In this document: piece by piece, positions 32,372 through 43,171 of the stretch | Layout of the letters: every line of letters begins with the position of its first letter | How positions within the stretch are numbered: position 1 is the first letter of the stretch | NCBI RefSeq assembly: GCF_015218165.1 | Contig: NZ_CP048659.1 | Coordinates: 3,472,001-3,536,000, forward strand | Length of the DNA: 64,000 nucleotides | Reading direction: 5' to 3' | Source of the DNA: Acinetobacter piscicola | Lineage (GTDB): Bacteria > Pseudomonadota > Gammaproteobacteria > Pseudomonadales > Moraxellaceae | Position numbers and translations under genes: made by a program | The notes under the pieces: model-generated | The model's database searches: none | Seen by the model: the letters and a program-made list of their open reading frames with translations, nothing else | What the model was told of the DNA's origin: nothing

Positions 32372-33856
32372 CTAGTTAAACCATGATTCACGCGCTTTCA
32401 TAATGAGTTGACCCGCTTTCTCAGCATCCAAACCTTCAATATCTGCGATATCGTCAGTTGCCTGATCAGCCAAATCATCGACTGTAATAACCCCACGAGC
32501 CGCCAAAGCATAAGCAATTTCAGAAGTCACTCCTTCCATTTCTAGAAGTTCTTGACTTGGCTCTTGAATATTTTCTTGCTGTTTCAATGCATCTGCCAAA
32601 GCCGCTTCTTTCGCACGACTTTGCAACATTTCCACAAGCTCAGCATCAAGTTCAATCTCATCAAATGTTTCAGCAGGAACATAAGCAATTTCTTCAAGCG
32701 AAGTAAAGCCCATTTCCACTAACGCAATTGCAAGATCTTCTTCAATATCAAGACGTGTCACAAACATGTCTAAATATTGTTGAGCTTCATTTTGTTGACG
32801 AGCACGATACTCATCTTCAAGCATCATATTTAGCTTATAACCTGTGAGTTCTGAAGCCAAACGAACATTTTGACCTTGTGAACCAATTGCACGTGCAAGC
32901 TGATCACTGGTTGCAAAAATAATATCTGCTGTACGTTCTTCTTCGTCAATCACAATACCTGATACATCCGCAGGTTCTAATGCGCTTGCAATATATTGTG
33001 CTGGATCATCAGACCAAACCACGACATCAATACGCTCACCATTGAGTTCTTGTTGTACGGCTTGAATACGTGTACCACGCATACCAATACAAGCACCTAC
33101 TGGATCAATACGATGATCGTTAGTTTTCACTGCAATTTTAGCACGAACACCGGGTTGACGTGCAGCAGCTTTAATTTCAATGATTTCTTCAGAAATTTCA
33201 GGAATTTCTTTTTTCATCAATGCCATTAACATTTCAGGTTTTGCACGTGACAATAATAATTGTGCACCACGACCTTCTTTATTCACGCTGTATAAAATGG
33301 CATTTACACGTTGTTTAGGACGAAGAATTTCTTTATGGATCATTTCTTCACGTGCTAAATATGCTTCTGCATTATCACCTAAGTCAATAATGAAGCCATC
33401 TTTGGTTTGTTTTTTCACTTCACCGTAGATCAATTCACCCACTTTTGACTCGTATGCATCTGCAATTAATGCACGTTCCGCTTCACGGATTTTTTGCACA
33501 ATCACTTGTTTTGCAATTTGTGCAGCGATACGACCAAACTCGATAGAAGGTACTTCGAGCTCACGAATATCACCAATTGACCATTTTGCAGGATCAACAT
33601 CAGAAATTGCATCTTGGCATGCTGGCATTTCATGATCTTCATCAGCTACAACTTCCCATTGACGGAAAGTACTGTATTCACCTGTTTTACGATCAATTTC
33701 TACACGTAAACGTGCTTCTTCAGAATTTGTGCCTTCGTAGAATTTTTTCTTTGTTGCAGCTACAAGTGCTTGCTCAAGTGCTTCAAAGATCGCTTCACGA
33801 CTAACACCTTTTTCATTACTAACCGTCTCTGCAACGGTAAGAATTTCACGGCCCAT
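32372..33856 (-). CDS. nusA: Transcription termination/antitermination protein NusA
   Basis: A 494-residue protein: N-terminal RNA polymerase-binding domain, S1 domain (EVKKQTKDGFIIDLGDNAEA), two KH domains (GACIGMRGTRIQAVQQEL, AIGSQGQNVRLAS) and two C-terminal acidic repeats, including VTSEIAYALAARGVITVDDL. Length and order match the gammaproteobacterial form. Operon position is standard. Confidence 0.98.
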   Translation of the reverse strand: MGREILTVAETVSNEKGVSREAIFEALEQALVAATKKKFYEGTNSEEARLRVEIDRKTGEYSTFRQWEVVADEDHEMPACQDAISDVDPAKWSIGDIRELEVPSIEFGRIAAQIAKQVIVQKIREAERALIADAYESKVGELIYGEVKKQTKDGFIIDLGDNAEAYLAREEMIHKEILRPKQRVNAILYSVNKEGRGAQLLLSRAKPEMLMALMKKEIPEISEEIIEIKAAARQPGVRAKIAVKTNDHRIDPVGACIGMRGTRIQAVQQELNGERIDVVVWSDDPAQYIASALEPADVSGIVIDEEERTADIIFATSDQLARAIGSQGQNVRLASELTGYKLNMMLEDEYRARQQNEAQQYLDMFVTRLDIEEDLAIALVEMGFTSLEEIAYVPAETFDEIELDAELVEMLQSRAKEAALADALKQQENIQEPSQELLEMEGVTSEIAYALAARGVITVDDLADQATDDIADIEGLDAEKAGQLIMKARESWFN

Positions 33857-33896
33857 AAGTCACCTACTATTCAAATTCTTATTCGTTAAAATTAAT

Positions 33897-34421
33897 TTAG
33901 TCTTGATAGATTAAATTGGCTTTGTCGATATTGTTACTGTCAATTTCCAAGATTTGTTGTTTTTCAACTTCAACTTGAATCATTTCATTTTCAAGATCAA
34001 CAGATACAAGCTTTGCTTGGAATTTACGACGGTTTTCTACAGCTGCGATTAAACGTAATGCAACTTGTTGACCGACATATTGAGACATTTGTTTCAGTTC
34101 AAAAAAAGGACGATCCCACCCTGGAGATGATACTTCCAATGCATATTCACCCGAAATTGGGTCATGTACATCTAGCATTGCACCCACTTGCTGAGTCACA
34201 CGTACACAATCTTGTACGCCAATACCTTGACCCAACTCAACCTCACCATCTTCATTGATGACAGGTTCAGCATTTTTATCAACTTCTTTGTCAATATAGA
34301 TACGGAGTAATGAACGTTTACCTTGAGGTAAAAATTCAATTCCCCACAATTCCACATCACAAGCTTGCACCGCAGGAGCAATTAAATCTTGAAGTGCTTG
34401 AGTTTTATTTGATAGCTTCAT
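33897..34421 (-). CDS. rimP: Ribosome maturation factor RimP
   Basis: Assists 30S assembly. A 174-residue protein with [20 protein letters not shown] and [18 protein letters not shown], the family signatures. First protein gene of the operon, downstream of initiator tRNA genes, as at the E. coli metY locus. Confidence 0.96.
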   Translation of the reverse strand: MKLSNKTQALQDLIAPAVQACDVELWGIEFLPQGKRSLLRIYIDKEVDKNAEPVINEDGEVELGQGIGVQDCVRVTQQVGAMLDVHDPISGEYALEVSSPGWDRPFFELKQMSQYVGQQVALRLIAAVENRRKFQAKLVSVDLENEMIQVEVEKQQILEIDSNNIDKANLIYQD

Positions 34422-34549
34422 TTACTCTCGTCATTTTGTGCGATTCATGGTCGAAATGACCACCACAGACCCATACACACTATAGTAGTAGTGAAACATG
34501 ACACTTTAACTTTGCCTATACGGCTCACATCGACACTACACGATAGCCA

Positions 34550-34575
34550 ATAAAAAAGGGCGAAATTCGCCCCTA
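34550..34575 (-). terminator. Terminator between tRNA genes and rimP
   Basis: GGGCGAA / TTCGCCC stem with a T run on the - strand. Confidence 0.7.
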
Positions 34576-34603
34576 TTATCACATAATAAACCTTAGCCCA
34601 TTA

Positions 34604-34641
34604 TGCAAAAAGACCCACCTATCTGTGAGCCCTTTTTAGAA
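34604..34641 (-). terminator. Terminator directly after the last tRNA-fMet
   Basis: On the - strand AAAAAGGGCTCAC pairs imperfectly with GTGGGTCTTTTT, ending in a T run a few nt after the tRNA. Confidence 0.6.
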
Positions 34642-34644
34642 ACT

Positions 34645-34721
<77 letters not shown>

Positions 34722-34810
34722 TCAATGCTGCAAAATTATATACAAAAAATAAAACAACTTCAAGCGTAAATTTATTTTTCGCCTTAACCAAGTTGCAGCT
34801 TGATTAAGAT

Positions 34811-34887
<77 letters not shown>

Positions 34888-34959
34888 TCAACATTGCAAA
34901 TATTATCTCAATTTAAAACTAAATTGTTTATTTTAGTTTGCATCTAAAATAAAGTTGAT

Positions 34960-35036
<77 letters not shown>

Positions 35037-35084
35037 TCAACAGATTTTGCTGCATACACCAACTTAAATTTCTGGATTATAAGT

Positions 35085-35169
35085 TGGTGCGGAAGGGGGG
35101 ACTTGAACCCCCACGCCCGAAAGCACTACCACCTCAAGGTAGCGTGTCTACCAATTCCACCACCACCGC
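35085..35169 (-). tRNA. tRNA-Leu (GAG)
   Basis: 85 nt, class II with a long variable arm, starting GCGGTGGTGG and ending TTCCGCACCA. Anticodon GAG within CTTGAGG. Lies between secG and the tRNA-fMet cluster. Confidence 0.93.
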
Positions 35170-35231
35170 AGCTGTGACGCATTCTAGTAGCTTGCGTCAC
35201 AAATTGAAAGGTTTAATTGCAAAATTTGCAT

Positions 35232-35564
35232 TTATTTTGGTGCAGTTGGCGAAGTTTCACCCGTATTTGACTGTGTAGCAGGTGCTGGTTGTGTTGTTGT
35301 CTGCACTGTTTTTAGGCCATAAGCATCTGAAGTTTGTTTTTTTGCAAATACTGCTAGACTAAGACTGGTCACAAAAAACAAAGCTGTCAAAATCGCTGTC
35401 AAACGGGTTAAAAAGTTTGCTGAACCCGAGGCACCAAACACTGTTGCCGCACCACCACCGCCAAAAGAAGCGCCTGCATCAGCACCCTTACCGTGTTGTA
35501 CAAGAATCAATACAATCATCAATACGGCTAAAATGATATGTACTACCAGCACAAAACTATGCAT
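35232..35564 (-). CDS. secG: Preprotein translocase subunit SecG
   Basis: Inner-membrane SecYEG subunit of 110 residues with two membrane helices (~3-23, 55-72), conserved LVQHGKGADAGASFGGG between them, and a Pro/Thr-rich tail. It is followed by tRNA-Leu and the rimP operon, a common gammaproteobacterial order, and preceded by tpiA. Confidence 0.95.
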   Translation of the reverse strand: MHSFVLVVHIILAVLMIVLILVQHGKGADAGASFGGGGAATVFGASGSANFLTRLTAILTALFFVTSLSLAVFAKKQTSDAYGLKTVQTTTQPAPATQSNTGETSPTAPK

Positions 35565-35573
35565 GCTGAACTC

Positions 35574-36368
35574 CTATTTTTTTGATTTTGCGAAAGCTTG
35601 AGCAATTTGATAAAAAGACTCAGCATTCAAAGAGGCACCACCCACAAGTGCACCATTAATATCTGCACATGCAGCCAATTCAACAGCATTTTCTGGTTTG
35701 ACACTACCACCATACAAAATGGCAATCTCTGCACCAAGAGGCGTAATTTGCGATAAACCTTCTCGAATTTTTGCATGCATCGCTTGCGCATCTTCAGGAG
35801 AAGCTGTTTTACCTGTCCCAATCGCCCAAATGGGTTCATAGGCTACAATAATATTGTTCCATTGTTCAGCTTTTACAAGTGCAGCGATATCACAAATTTG
35901 CTGTAAAACAACTTGTTCTGCTTGACCTCCTTCACGTTGTGTTAGACTTTCACCAACACAGTAGATGATCTTCATATTCGCATTTAAAGCATTTTTAACT
36001 TTTTCTTGCACAACAGAAACAGTGTCACCAAAAATTTCTCGGCGCTCTGAGTGTCCAATTAAAACAAATTCAATACCACTATCTTTTAATAAGTCTGCAC
36101 TTACTTCACCAGTATAAGCGCCTGTACCTGCCATAGATGAAAGATCTTGTGCCACACTGATAATTTTATTCGGTGCATCTGCAAATTGTTGCTGAACAAA
36201 GAGTAATGTCAGTGTAGTCGGTGCTACACCTATATGACATTGCTGTTCAGAAATAGGTTCTTGCTGTAATTGTTGCTTTAAATCTTGAATGAGTTGCTGC
36301 GAATTCGCTTGCATTGGGTTCATTTTCCAATTGCCGACAACCCAAGGAATAATCGTCGAACCCGACAT
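35574..36368 (-). CDS. tpiA: Triosephosphate isomerase
   Basis: Glycolytic enzyme interconverting dihydroxyacetone phosphate and glyceraldehyde-3-phosphate. A 264-residue protein with VVGNWKMNP (Lys), [13 protein letters not shown] (catalytic His), [12 protein letters not shown] (catalytic Glu) and [12 protein letters not shown] (phosphate loop). In-frame codons extend 33 residues upstream, but family homology begins at [15 protein letters not shown], so ATG 36368 is chosen. Confidence 0.96.
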   Translation of the reverse strand: MSGSTIIPWVVGNWKMNPMQANSQQLIQDLKQQLQQEPISEQQCHIGVAPTTLTLLFVQQQFADAPNKIISVAQDLSSMAGTGAYTGEVSADLLKDSGIEFVLIGHSERREIFGDTVSVVQEKVKNALNANMKIIYCVGESLTQREGGQAEQVVLQQICDIAALVKAEQWNNIIVAYEPIWAIGTGKTASPEDAQAMHAKIREGLSQITPLGAEIAILYGGSVKPENAVELAACADINGALVGGASLNAESFYQIAQAFAKSKK

Positions 36369-36651
36369 ACACATAACCCTATTATCGAAAAATGTGCACA
36401 TTCTACACGTATTTTTAAGGATTTCTGCTTTTTTCTTTATTCGCTTGTTGCAAAAATTTAAAAGCACGATTTTGTCTGCGCATTTTTTTGTAACAAAACC
36501 ACGCTTAACCCTGAGAATAGTGGTTTATTTGTATTTTAAAGTGAAAAAATCCAGTCTAGTGCTTTAGCTTATCAAAATCTTTGGTTAATATAATTATTCT
36601 TCAAAATACTGAATACCGAGTTGCAGCTTTTAAATTCATTTTAACAAATGA

Positions 36652-36679
36652 AACACAAAGTATGGGGATACCTTGTGTT
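36652..36679. other. Hairpin in tpiA-pilB gap
   Basis: AACACAA-GTAT / ATAC-TTGTGTT with a GGGG loop, no T run. The 444-bp gap 36369-36812 otherwise shows only AT-rich divergent promoter sequence and no gene. Confidence 0.35.
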
Positions 36680-36812
36680 GCATGTATTTTAGTTGCTCGA
36701 TAAAACTATTGAGATATCTATAAAAAGATCCATAATAAGAAGTCTTCAGATATCAATCTGTTTGTAAGTACTCAGTATTTGAATTATAAAATAAATTAAA
36801 GGTGTATTGGGG

Positions 36813-38528
36813 ATGGTGTCACAACAAGGCACTCCGAAGTTTTCGGGGTTTATTCGTCGCTTAGTCGATGACGGTGTTATTGCTGCGCAACAAATGCAAT
36901 CTGCGCTAGACAATGCTAAAAAAAGTAAGCTCAACATCGTAGCTTATCTGATTGAATATGCAAATTTAAAACCTTTGCAAATTGCTGAAACCATTGCGCT
37001 TGAGTTCGCCGAGCCTTTGTTTGACCTTGATAGCTTTGATCCCGAGCAATTCCCTAAAGATGTTATTGAAAGTGGTTTATTACATAAACATCTGATGCTG
37101 CCTTTGGTTCAACGTGGAAATGTGCTTTATATCGCCATGAGCGATCCAACCAATATTGAGGCTTTGGATGCTGCACGTTTTAATAGTCGCTTGAATATTG
37201 AAGTCGTCATCGTTGAACATCACAAACTCGTCAAATGCTTAGAAAAATACTTTACTGAAGACACCAGTTTTGATTTTGGTGGTGATGATATTGATGTTGA
37301 TATCATCTCAACTGATGATGTAAATCCTGCAGATGATCACGACGATAATGAAAGCGAAGATGAAGCTCCGATTGTAAAGTATATTAATAAGTTACTTATT
37401 GATGCTATTCGTATGGGTGCATCAGATTTACATTTTGAACCTTATGAAAAATCCTATCGTGTGCGTTATCGTGTAGATGGTGTGCTTAGAAGTATTACCA
37501 ATCCCCCACTGCAACTTGCCACACGACTCGCATCACGCTTAAAAGTGATGTCACAAATGGATATTTCTGAAAAGCGTATTCCACAAGATGGTCGTATTAA
37601 ACTTAAATTATCCAAAACCAAAGCCATCGACTTTCGTGTCAACTCTCTCCCGACGCTATTTGGTGAAAAACTCGTACTGCGTATTTTAGATCCATCAAGT
37701 GCGATGCTAGGTATTGATGCTCTAGGTTATGAGGAAGATCAAAAAGCTTTATTCATGGAAGCTTTAGATAAACCTCAAGGTATGCTCTTAATCACAGGAC
37801 CGACAGGCTCTGGTAAAACGGTATCACTCTATACAGGTTTAAATATTTTAAATACTGAAAGTTCTAATATTTCAACAGCCGAAGACCCTGTAGAGATTAA
37901 CTTAGAAGGGATTAATCAGGTCAATGTTAATCCTAAAGTCGGACTGACGTTTTCTGTCGCCTTGAAATCTTTCTTACGTCAAGACCCTGATATCATTATG
38001 GTCGGGGAGATTCGAGACCTTGAAACTGCTGAAATTGCGATTAAAGCAGCTCAAACAGGTCATATGGTCATGTCTACACTACATACCAATAGTGCGCCTG
38101 AAACCTTAACACGTTTAAGAAATATGGGCGTTCCTTCTTTTAATATTGCAACCTCTGTCAATCTCGTCATTGCACAACGTTTGGCACGCCGCTTATGTAC
38201 ACATTGTAAAGCACCTGTTGAAATTCCTAAACATAGCCTCTTAGAAATGGGCTTTACTGAAGAGGATTTAGCACACCCTGATTTCCAAGTGTTTCAACCT
38301 GTGGGTTGCCCAGAATGTCGTGAAGGCTATAAAGGGCGTGTTGGGGTATATGAAGTGATGAAAGTGACACCTGAGATTTCAAAAATTATTATGGAAGATG
38401 GTAATGCCTTAGAAATTGCTGAAGCATCTGCCAAACTGGGGTTTAATAATTTACGACGCTCAGGACTGATTAAAGTCATGAATGGTTTAACATCACTACA
38501 AGAAATTAATCGCGTCACCAGCGAATAA
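36813..38528 (+). CDS. pilB: Type IV pilus extension ATPase PilB
   Basis: Cytoplasmic hexameric motor that powers pilin polymerisation. A 571-residue protein: N-terminal MshEN/GSPII_E domain, Walker A GPTGSGKT (~328), Walker B region IIMVGEIRD (~393), His box STLHTNS, and a tetracysteine zinc site (CTHCKAP, CPECREGYKGR). A TTG lies 6 nt upstream; the ATG is taken. First gene of pilBCD-coaE, the machinery that would serve the cargo pilins. Confidence 0.97.
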   Translation: MVSQQGTPKFSGFIRRLVDDGVIAAQQMQSALDNAKKSKLNIVAYLIEYANLKPLQIAETIALEFAEPLFDLDSFDPEQFPKDVIESGLLHKHLMLPLVQRGNVLYIAMSDPTNIEALDAARFNSRLNIEVVIVEHHKLVKCLEKYFTEDTSFDFGGDDIDVDIISTDDVNPADDHDDNESEDEAPIVKYINKLLIDAIRMGASDLHFEPYEKSYRVRYRVDGVLRSITNPPLQLATRLASRLKVMSQMDISEKRIPQDGRIKLKLSKTKAIDFRVNSLPTLFGEKLVLRILDPSSAMLGIDALGYEEDQKALFMEALDKPQGMLLITGPTGSGKTVSLYTGLNILNTESSNISTAEDPVEINLEGINQVNVNPKVGLTFSVALKSFLRQDPDIIMVGEIRDLETAEIAIKAAQTGHMVMSTLHTNSAPETLTRLRNMGVPSFNIATSVNLVIAQRLARRLCTHCKAPVEIPKHSLLEMGFTEEDLAHPDFQVFQPVGCPECREGYKGRVGVYEVMKVTPEISKIIMEDGNALEIAEASAKLGFNNLRRSGLIKVMNGLTSLQEINRVTSE

Positions 38529-38554
38529 ACAGAATACTAAAAAGGAATACAATT

Positions 38555-39781
38555 ATGGCTGTCAAGAAAGCACAAATGATGCCGACATTCATTTATGACG
38601 GGGTAGATCGTAAAGGGGTTAAGATTAAAGGGGAACTGCCTGCGCGTAATATGGCTTTAGCCAAAGTCACACTAAGAAAACAAGGCATTAATATTAAAAC
38701 CATTCGAGAAAAGAAGAAAAATATTCTCGAGGGTTTAATGAAAAAGAAAGTCACCACTTTAGATATCACGATTTTTACTCGACAACTTGCGACCATGATG
38801 AAAGCGGGGGTACCTTTAGTACAAAGCTTTGAAATTGTTGCCGAAGGTCTAGATAATCCCGCAATGCGTGAAGTCGTGTTAGGGATTAAAGGTGAAGTTG
38901 AAGGGGGGAATACTTTTGCTGGGGCATTAAAGAAATATCCTCAATATTTCGACCGCTTGTTTTGCTCACTGGTTGAGTCAGGTGAACAATCGGGTGCACT
39001 TGAAACTATGTTAGACCGTGTCGCGATTTATAAAGAAAAAAGTGAGCTTTTAAAACAAAAAATTAAAAAAGCCATGAAATATCCTATTGCAGTTATTGTC
39101 GTCGCAATCGTGGTTACCATTATTTTGATGGTTAAAGTTGTTCCCGTTTTCCAAGATCTTTTCTCATCTTTTGGCGCTGATCTTCCTGCTTTCACTCAGA
39201 TGGTGGTCAACATGTCAAAATGGATGCAAAGCTATTGGTTTATCTTGATTATTGGTATTGGGGTCGTGATTACTGCATTTCTTGAAACCAAAAAGCGGAG
39301 TAAAAAATTTCGTGACTTCTTAGATAAAGCTGCACTCAAAGCCCCTATTTTTGGCGACTTGGTCTATAAAGCAATTATTGCGCGTTATAGTCGTACGCTT
39401 GCCACGACCTTTGCAGCGGGTGTGCCATTAATTGATGCGCTCGAATCTACAGCAGGCGCAACCAATAATGTTGTTTATGAAGAAGCCGTAATGAAAATTC
39501 GTGATGACGTGGCAACAGGTCAACAATTACAATTTGCAATGCGCCTCACCAATTTATTCCCTTCAATGGCCATTCAAATGGTTGCAATTGGGGAGGAATC
39601 AGGTTCGTTAGATGCCATGCTTGATAAAGTCGCAACACACTTTGAAAATGAAGTAGATAATGCGGTAGATGGCTTAACCTCAATGATGGAGCCATTAATC
39701 ATGGCTGTACTCGGGGTGCTTGTCGGTGGCCTCGTGATTGCCATGTACCTTCCAATCTTCCAAATGGGTTCTGTAGTCTAA
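38555..39781 (+). CDS. pilC: Type IV pilus inner-membrane platform protein PilC
   Basis: A 408-residue protein with two T2SSF domains and three membrane helices (~170-200, 220-240, 378-400). Signatures are FTRQLATMMKAGVPLVQSFE and LVESGEQSGALETML, with the repeat VAIGEESGSLDAML. Stop overlaps the pilD start (TAATG). Confidence 0.97.
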   Translation: MAVKKAQMMPTFIYDGVDRKGVKIKGELPARNMALAKVTLRKQGINIKTIREKKKNILEGLMKKKVTTLDITIFTRQLATMMKAGVPLVQSFEIVAEGLDNPAMREVVLGIKGEVEGGNTFAGALKKYPQYFDRLFCSLVESGEQSGALETMLDRVAIYKEKSELLKQKIKKAMKYPIAVIVVAIVVTIILMVKVVPVFQDLFSSFGADLPAFTQMVVNMSKWMQSYWFILIIGIGVVITAFLETKKRSKKFRDFLDKAALKAPIFGDLVYKAIIARYSRTLATTFAAGVPLIDALESTAGATNNVVYEEAVMKIRDDVATGQQLQFAMRLTNLFPSMAIQMVAIGEESGSLDAMLDKVATHFENEVDNAVDGLTSMMEPLIMAVLGVLVGGLVIAMYLPIFQMGSVV

Positions 39782-40644
39782 TGGCTGATATTCTCAACTA
39801 TTTCATCATCACACCCAGTGCACTATATCTTTTGGTTGGTTTACTTGGTTTATGTATTGGTAGTTTTTTAAATGTTGTGATTTATCGCACACCGAAAATG
39901 ATGGAGCAAGAATGGCAACAAGAATGCCAACTCTTGCTGCATCCAGAACAAGCCATTATTGATCAAAGTAAACTGACATTAAGCACACCTGCTTCAACTT
40001 GTCCAAAATGTAAATCGCCGATTCATTGGTATCAAAACATTCCTGTGATCAGCTGGTTAGTTTTACGTGGTCAATGTGGCACATGTAAAAACCCAATTAG
40101 CATTCGCTATCCATTTATTGAAGTCTTAACTGCCTGTTGCTCTCTTTTAGTGGTTGCGGTTTATGGACCAACGCTTGCGATGCTATTTGGTCTCATCCTA
40201 ACATGGACACTTATTGCACTCACGTTTATCGATTTCGATACACAACTGCTGCCAGACCGCTTCACTTTGCCTTTAGCTGCACTAGGTTTGGGTATTAATA
40301 GTTTTGCCATTTATACCTCTGCAACTTCTGCGATTTGGGGCTATATCATCGGTTTTTTATGCTTATGGGTGGTCTATTATGCGTTTAAAATCATCACAGG
40401 CAAAGAAGGCATGGGCTATGGCGATTTTAAATTACTCGCTGCTCTAGGCGCATGGATGGGACCTCTCATGCTACCGTTAATCGTCTTACTCTCCTCTTTG
40501 GTGGGGGCGATTATTGGTATTATTTTACTTAAAGTTCGTAAAGAAAATCAGCCTTTCGCTTTTGGTCCTTATATCGCAATTGCGGGTTGGATTGCCTTTT
40601 TATGGGGCGAACAAATTATGAAAGTCTATTTAGGACAAAATTAA
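39781..40644 (+). CDS. pilD: Prepilin peptidase / N-methyltransferase PilD
   Basis: A 287-residue inner-membrane aspartic protease that cleaves prepilins after Gly and methylates Phe1. N-terminal methylase domain has CPKC and CGTC zinc pairs. Catalytic aspartates sit in FIDFDTQLLPD and GYGDFKLLAALGAW. It would process both cargo pilins and any restored resident pilin. Confidence 0.97.
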   Translation: MADILNYFIITPSALYLLVGLLGLCIGSFLNVVIYRTPKMMEQEWQQECQLLLHPEQAIIDQSKLTLSTPASTCPKCKSPIHWYQNIPVISWLVLRGQCGTCKNPISIRYPFIEVLTACCSLLVVAVYGPTLAMLFGLILTWTLIALTFIDFDTQLLPDRFTLPLAALGLGINSFAIYTSATSAIWGYIIGFLCLWVVYYAFKIITGKEGMGYGDFKLLAALGAWMGPLMLPLIVLLSSLVGAIIGIILLKVRKENQPFAFGPYIAIAGWIAFLWGEQIMKVYLGQN

Positions 40645-40655
40645 AAGGTCGAAAT

Positions 40656-41252
40656 ATGAAGTTTATCTTGGGTTTAACAGGTGGTATTGGCAGTGGGAAG
40701 ACCGCAGCAACACAATGGTTTGAAACCCAAGGAATCCAAGTTGTGGATGCAGATCTTGTCGCACGTGAAATTGTGGCAAAAGGGCAACCTGCCTTAACGC
40801 AAATTGCTCAAAGTTTTGGAGAATGGGTTCTTTTAGACAATGGTGAACTTGATCGTCGTGCACTAAGAGAGCATATTTTCAAAGACCCTTCAGCTCGCCA
40901 CACACTAGAAAAGATTACGCATCCTGCAATTCGCCTGTCGATTATTCAACAACTCCAAGCTGCAACAAGCCCGTATGTCATTTTGGTTTCACCCTTATTA
41001 TTTGAAACCAATCAGCATCAACTCACACAACACACCCTTTTAATTGATGCATCAGAAGAATTACAAATCTTCCGTGCCTCACAACGTGATGGGCAGAATA
41101 TAGAACAGATTAAAAATATTATTGCGGCACAAATGCCAAGAGCCGAAAAACAAAAACTTGCCAATGATATTGTGGTTAATGATGGGCATCTTGATCACTT
41201 ATACGCACATTTAGCCCCTTTACATCAAAAATATCTAAACATGGCTGAATAA
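40656..41252 (+). CDS. coaE: Dephospho-CoA kinase
   Basis: Final step of coenzyme A synthesis. A 198-residue protein with P-loop GLTGGIGSGKT at the N-terminus, DADLVARE and HPAIR, and a LID-type segment. The longer in-frame extension overlapping pilD is discarded because family homology begins at MKFILGLTGG, preceded by AAAAGG. Confidence 0.96.
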   Translation: MKFILGLTGGIGSGKTAATQWFETQGIQVVDADLVAREIVAKGQPALTQIAQSFGEWVLLDNGELDRRALREHIFKDPSARHTLEKITHPAIRLSIIQQLQAATSPYVILVSPLLFETNQHQLTQHTLLIDASEELQIFRASQRDGQNIEQIKNIIAAQMPRAEKQKLANDIVVNDGHLDHLYAHLAPLHQKYLNMAE

Positions 41253-41319
41253 TTTTCACACTAAAAAGTAACTAAAGTGTATTCACCTTGCAATGAATAC
41301 ACGCGCTCATCAGCTGATG

Positions 41320-42237
41320 TTATTTATTTTTTTGTTGATCCAATCGTGCTTGCAAACTGTCTTTGCGTCCAAGCCAACGCCACGGCTGCAAGGCTCCTAT
41401 CCCCATCCCCAGCAAACCACATACAATTGCTAAACTTAATGGCTCACCTAACAGTGGCACAGCAATAATTGCCGCAATAAAAGGTGCTAAAGTCACAATA
41501 CTCCCCGTTTGGAAAGCACCGAGTCGTTTAATGGCTTCAACATAAGTTAATGTCGCGACAATCACCACAAAAACACCATGAAAAATGGTTTGCATCATCA
41601 AATGAGGCACTGTTGCTTGATCTAAATGCTTCGGTAAAAAGAGTAAATAAATCGGCACATAGATCAATGCAGACCAAATCGCAACGCCTGCCATACTATG
41701 CCAAGCTGACAATTTCCACTGCTTTAACAGCACGGTAAATATGCCCCACCAAATTGCACTCAGAAAAAATAAGCCATCACCGAAACTAAAAGCAACACCT
41801 GTTTCTTGGTACATGAGATAACTCATGCCTGCAATCGCGCTCAGCATAATCGTTAGGCTGAACCATGTATGGCGATCAAACGGCTGTTTAAATAAGAAAT
41901 AAGCTGCAAGCGCAGTACACAACGGCAAACAACCATTTAAAAAAATTGCTGCATGTGCAGCAGGGACATAATGAAAAGCGCTATAGGATGTCAGGCAGTA
42001 TGTAACCCCACCTAACATTGCCAGAATAAAAGGCTCTTTTTTCCATAAAAAAGCCGTATCTTTTTTATAAATGAGAATCGGCATCAAAATGCAAAATGCC
42101 AAACTAAAACGTAATGCGGTAATATCCCAAGGACTGATATGCCATAATGCATTAAGCCTTGATGTAATCGTAAAACCTCCCCAAATACACATCGTGATTG
42201 CTACAAAAACATAGCCTTGCGTGCGGGAGGTCATCAT
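41320..42237 (-). CDS. EamA/DMT-family transporter
   Basis: A 305-residue protein with ten hydrophobic segments in two EamA repeats (CIWGGFTITSRLNALW in the first, EAIKRLGAFQTGSIVTLAPF in the second). Drug/metabolite-type exporter or importer, substrate not deducible. ATG at 42237 preferred to an upstream TTG. Confidence 0.88.
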   Translation of the reverse strand: MMTSRTQGYVFVAITMCIWGGFTITSRLNALWHISPWDITALRFSLAFCILMPILIYKKDTAFLWKKEPFILAMLGGVTYCLTSYSAFHYVPAAHAAIFLNGCLPLCTALAAYFLFKQPFDRHTWFSLTIMLSAIAGMSYLMYQETGVAFSFGDGLFFLSAIWWGIFTVLLKQWKLSAWHSMAGVAIWSALIYVPIYLLFLPKHLDQATVPHLMMQTIFHGVFVVIVATLTYVEAIKRLGAFQTGSIVTLAPFIAAIIAVPLLGEPLSLAIVCGLLGMGIGALQPWRWLGRKDSLQARLDQQKNK

Positions 42238-42279
42238 GATCTTTCTCAAATTTCAACAATAAAAATGGGGGGATATCGC

Positions 42280-43032
42280 TTAGTCAATCAGACGTTGACG
42301 ACACGCTTCGTAGAGTGCCATACCTGTAGCCACACTGACATTCAAACTTTGTAGATTTCCAGCCATTGGAATAAATACAGTTTGGTCACATTGTGCCTGC
42401 GTGATTGGACGTAAGCCTGTATCTTCAGCCCCCATCACTACACAAATCGCTGTGCCTGTAAAATCAAATTGTTGAATAGGTAATGCTTTTTCATCCAACA
42501 TCGTCCCTACAACACGCACATTAAAGTCTTGTTTGATTTGTCCTAAAGTGCGCGCCAAATTGGTCACTTGAATGAATTTAACTTTTTCAGCACCACCTGC
42601 CGCGACTTTACGTGCTGTTGGCGTCAAACTTGCTGAACGGTCACGTGGCACGATCACTGCTGAAACACCCATTGCCGCTGCTGTTCGAATACATGCGCCT
42701 AAATTATGCGGATCGGTAATATGATCTAAAGCCAATAATAAAGGCTGCTGTTCAGTACTCAGCAATTGCTCCAAGTCTTTTTCATTTAATACAGGATGCG
42801 GACGTACCGCTGCGACAACACCTTGATGAAAAGGCTGCCCTGCTAACTTCTCTAAGCTATCTCGACTGGCTTTTTGAATACTAATACCAAACGGCTCAGC
42901 CATTTTTAAAATATGTTGTAAGCGTTGGTCATCACGCCCTTTTAAAGTAAAAAGTGTTAAAACGCGTTCTGGTTCCAACTCCAATAATGACTCAACTGAA
43001 TGCACGCCATAATAATACTCGGGCTTCGCCAT
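42280..43032 (-). CDS. rlmB: 23S rRNA Gm2251 2'-O-methyltransferase
   Basis: SPOUT methyltransferase of 250 residues: N-terminal substrate-binding domain (YYYGVHSVESLLE), then LDHITDPHNLGACIRTAAA, VVMGAEDTGLRP and IPMAGNLQSLNVSVATGM, the knot motifs. GAGG lies upstream. Confidence 0.95.
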   Translation of the reverse strand: MAKPEYYYGVHSVESLLELEPERVLTLFTLKGRDDQRLQHILKMAEPFGISIQKASRDSLEKLAGQPFHQGVVAAVRPHPVLNEKDLEQLLSTEQQPLLLALDHITDPHNLGACIRTAAAMGVSAVIVPRDRSASLTPTARKVAAGGAEKVKFIQVTNLARTLGQIKQDFNVRVVGTMLDEKALPIQQFDFTGTAICVVMGAEDTGLRPITQAQCDQTVFIPMAGNLQSLNVSVATGMALYEACRQRLID

Positions 43033-43071
43033 GAACGACCTCTAATAACTAAAATCTGGGGAGAGAAAAGA

Positions 43072-43103
43072 AAAATCCTGCAAAGCCAACTTTACAGGAT
43101 TTC
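43072..43103 (-). terminator. Terminator after ppnP
   Basis: AAATCCTG-AAAG / CTTT-CAGGATTT stem with T-rich - strand tail. Confidence 0.7.
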
Positions 43104-43171
43104 ATAATGTGCTTAGTTTAACCGATTTAAGCTGAAAATACCCTGCTTATCTTCGATTGAATCAACTTTGC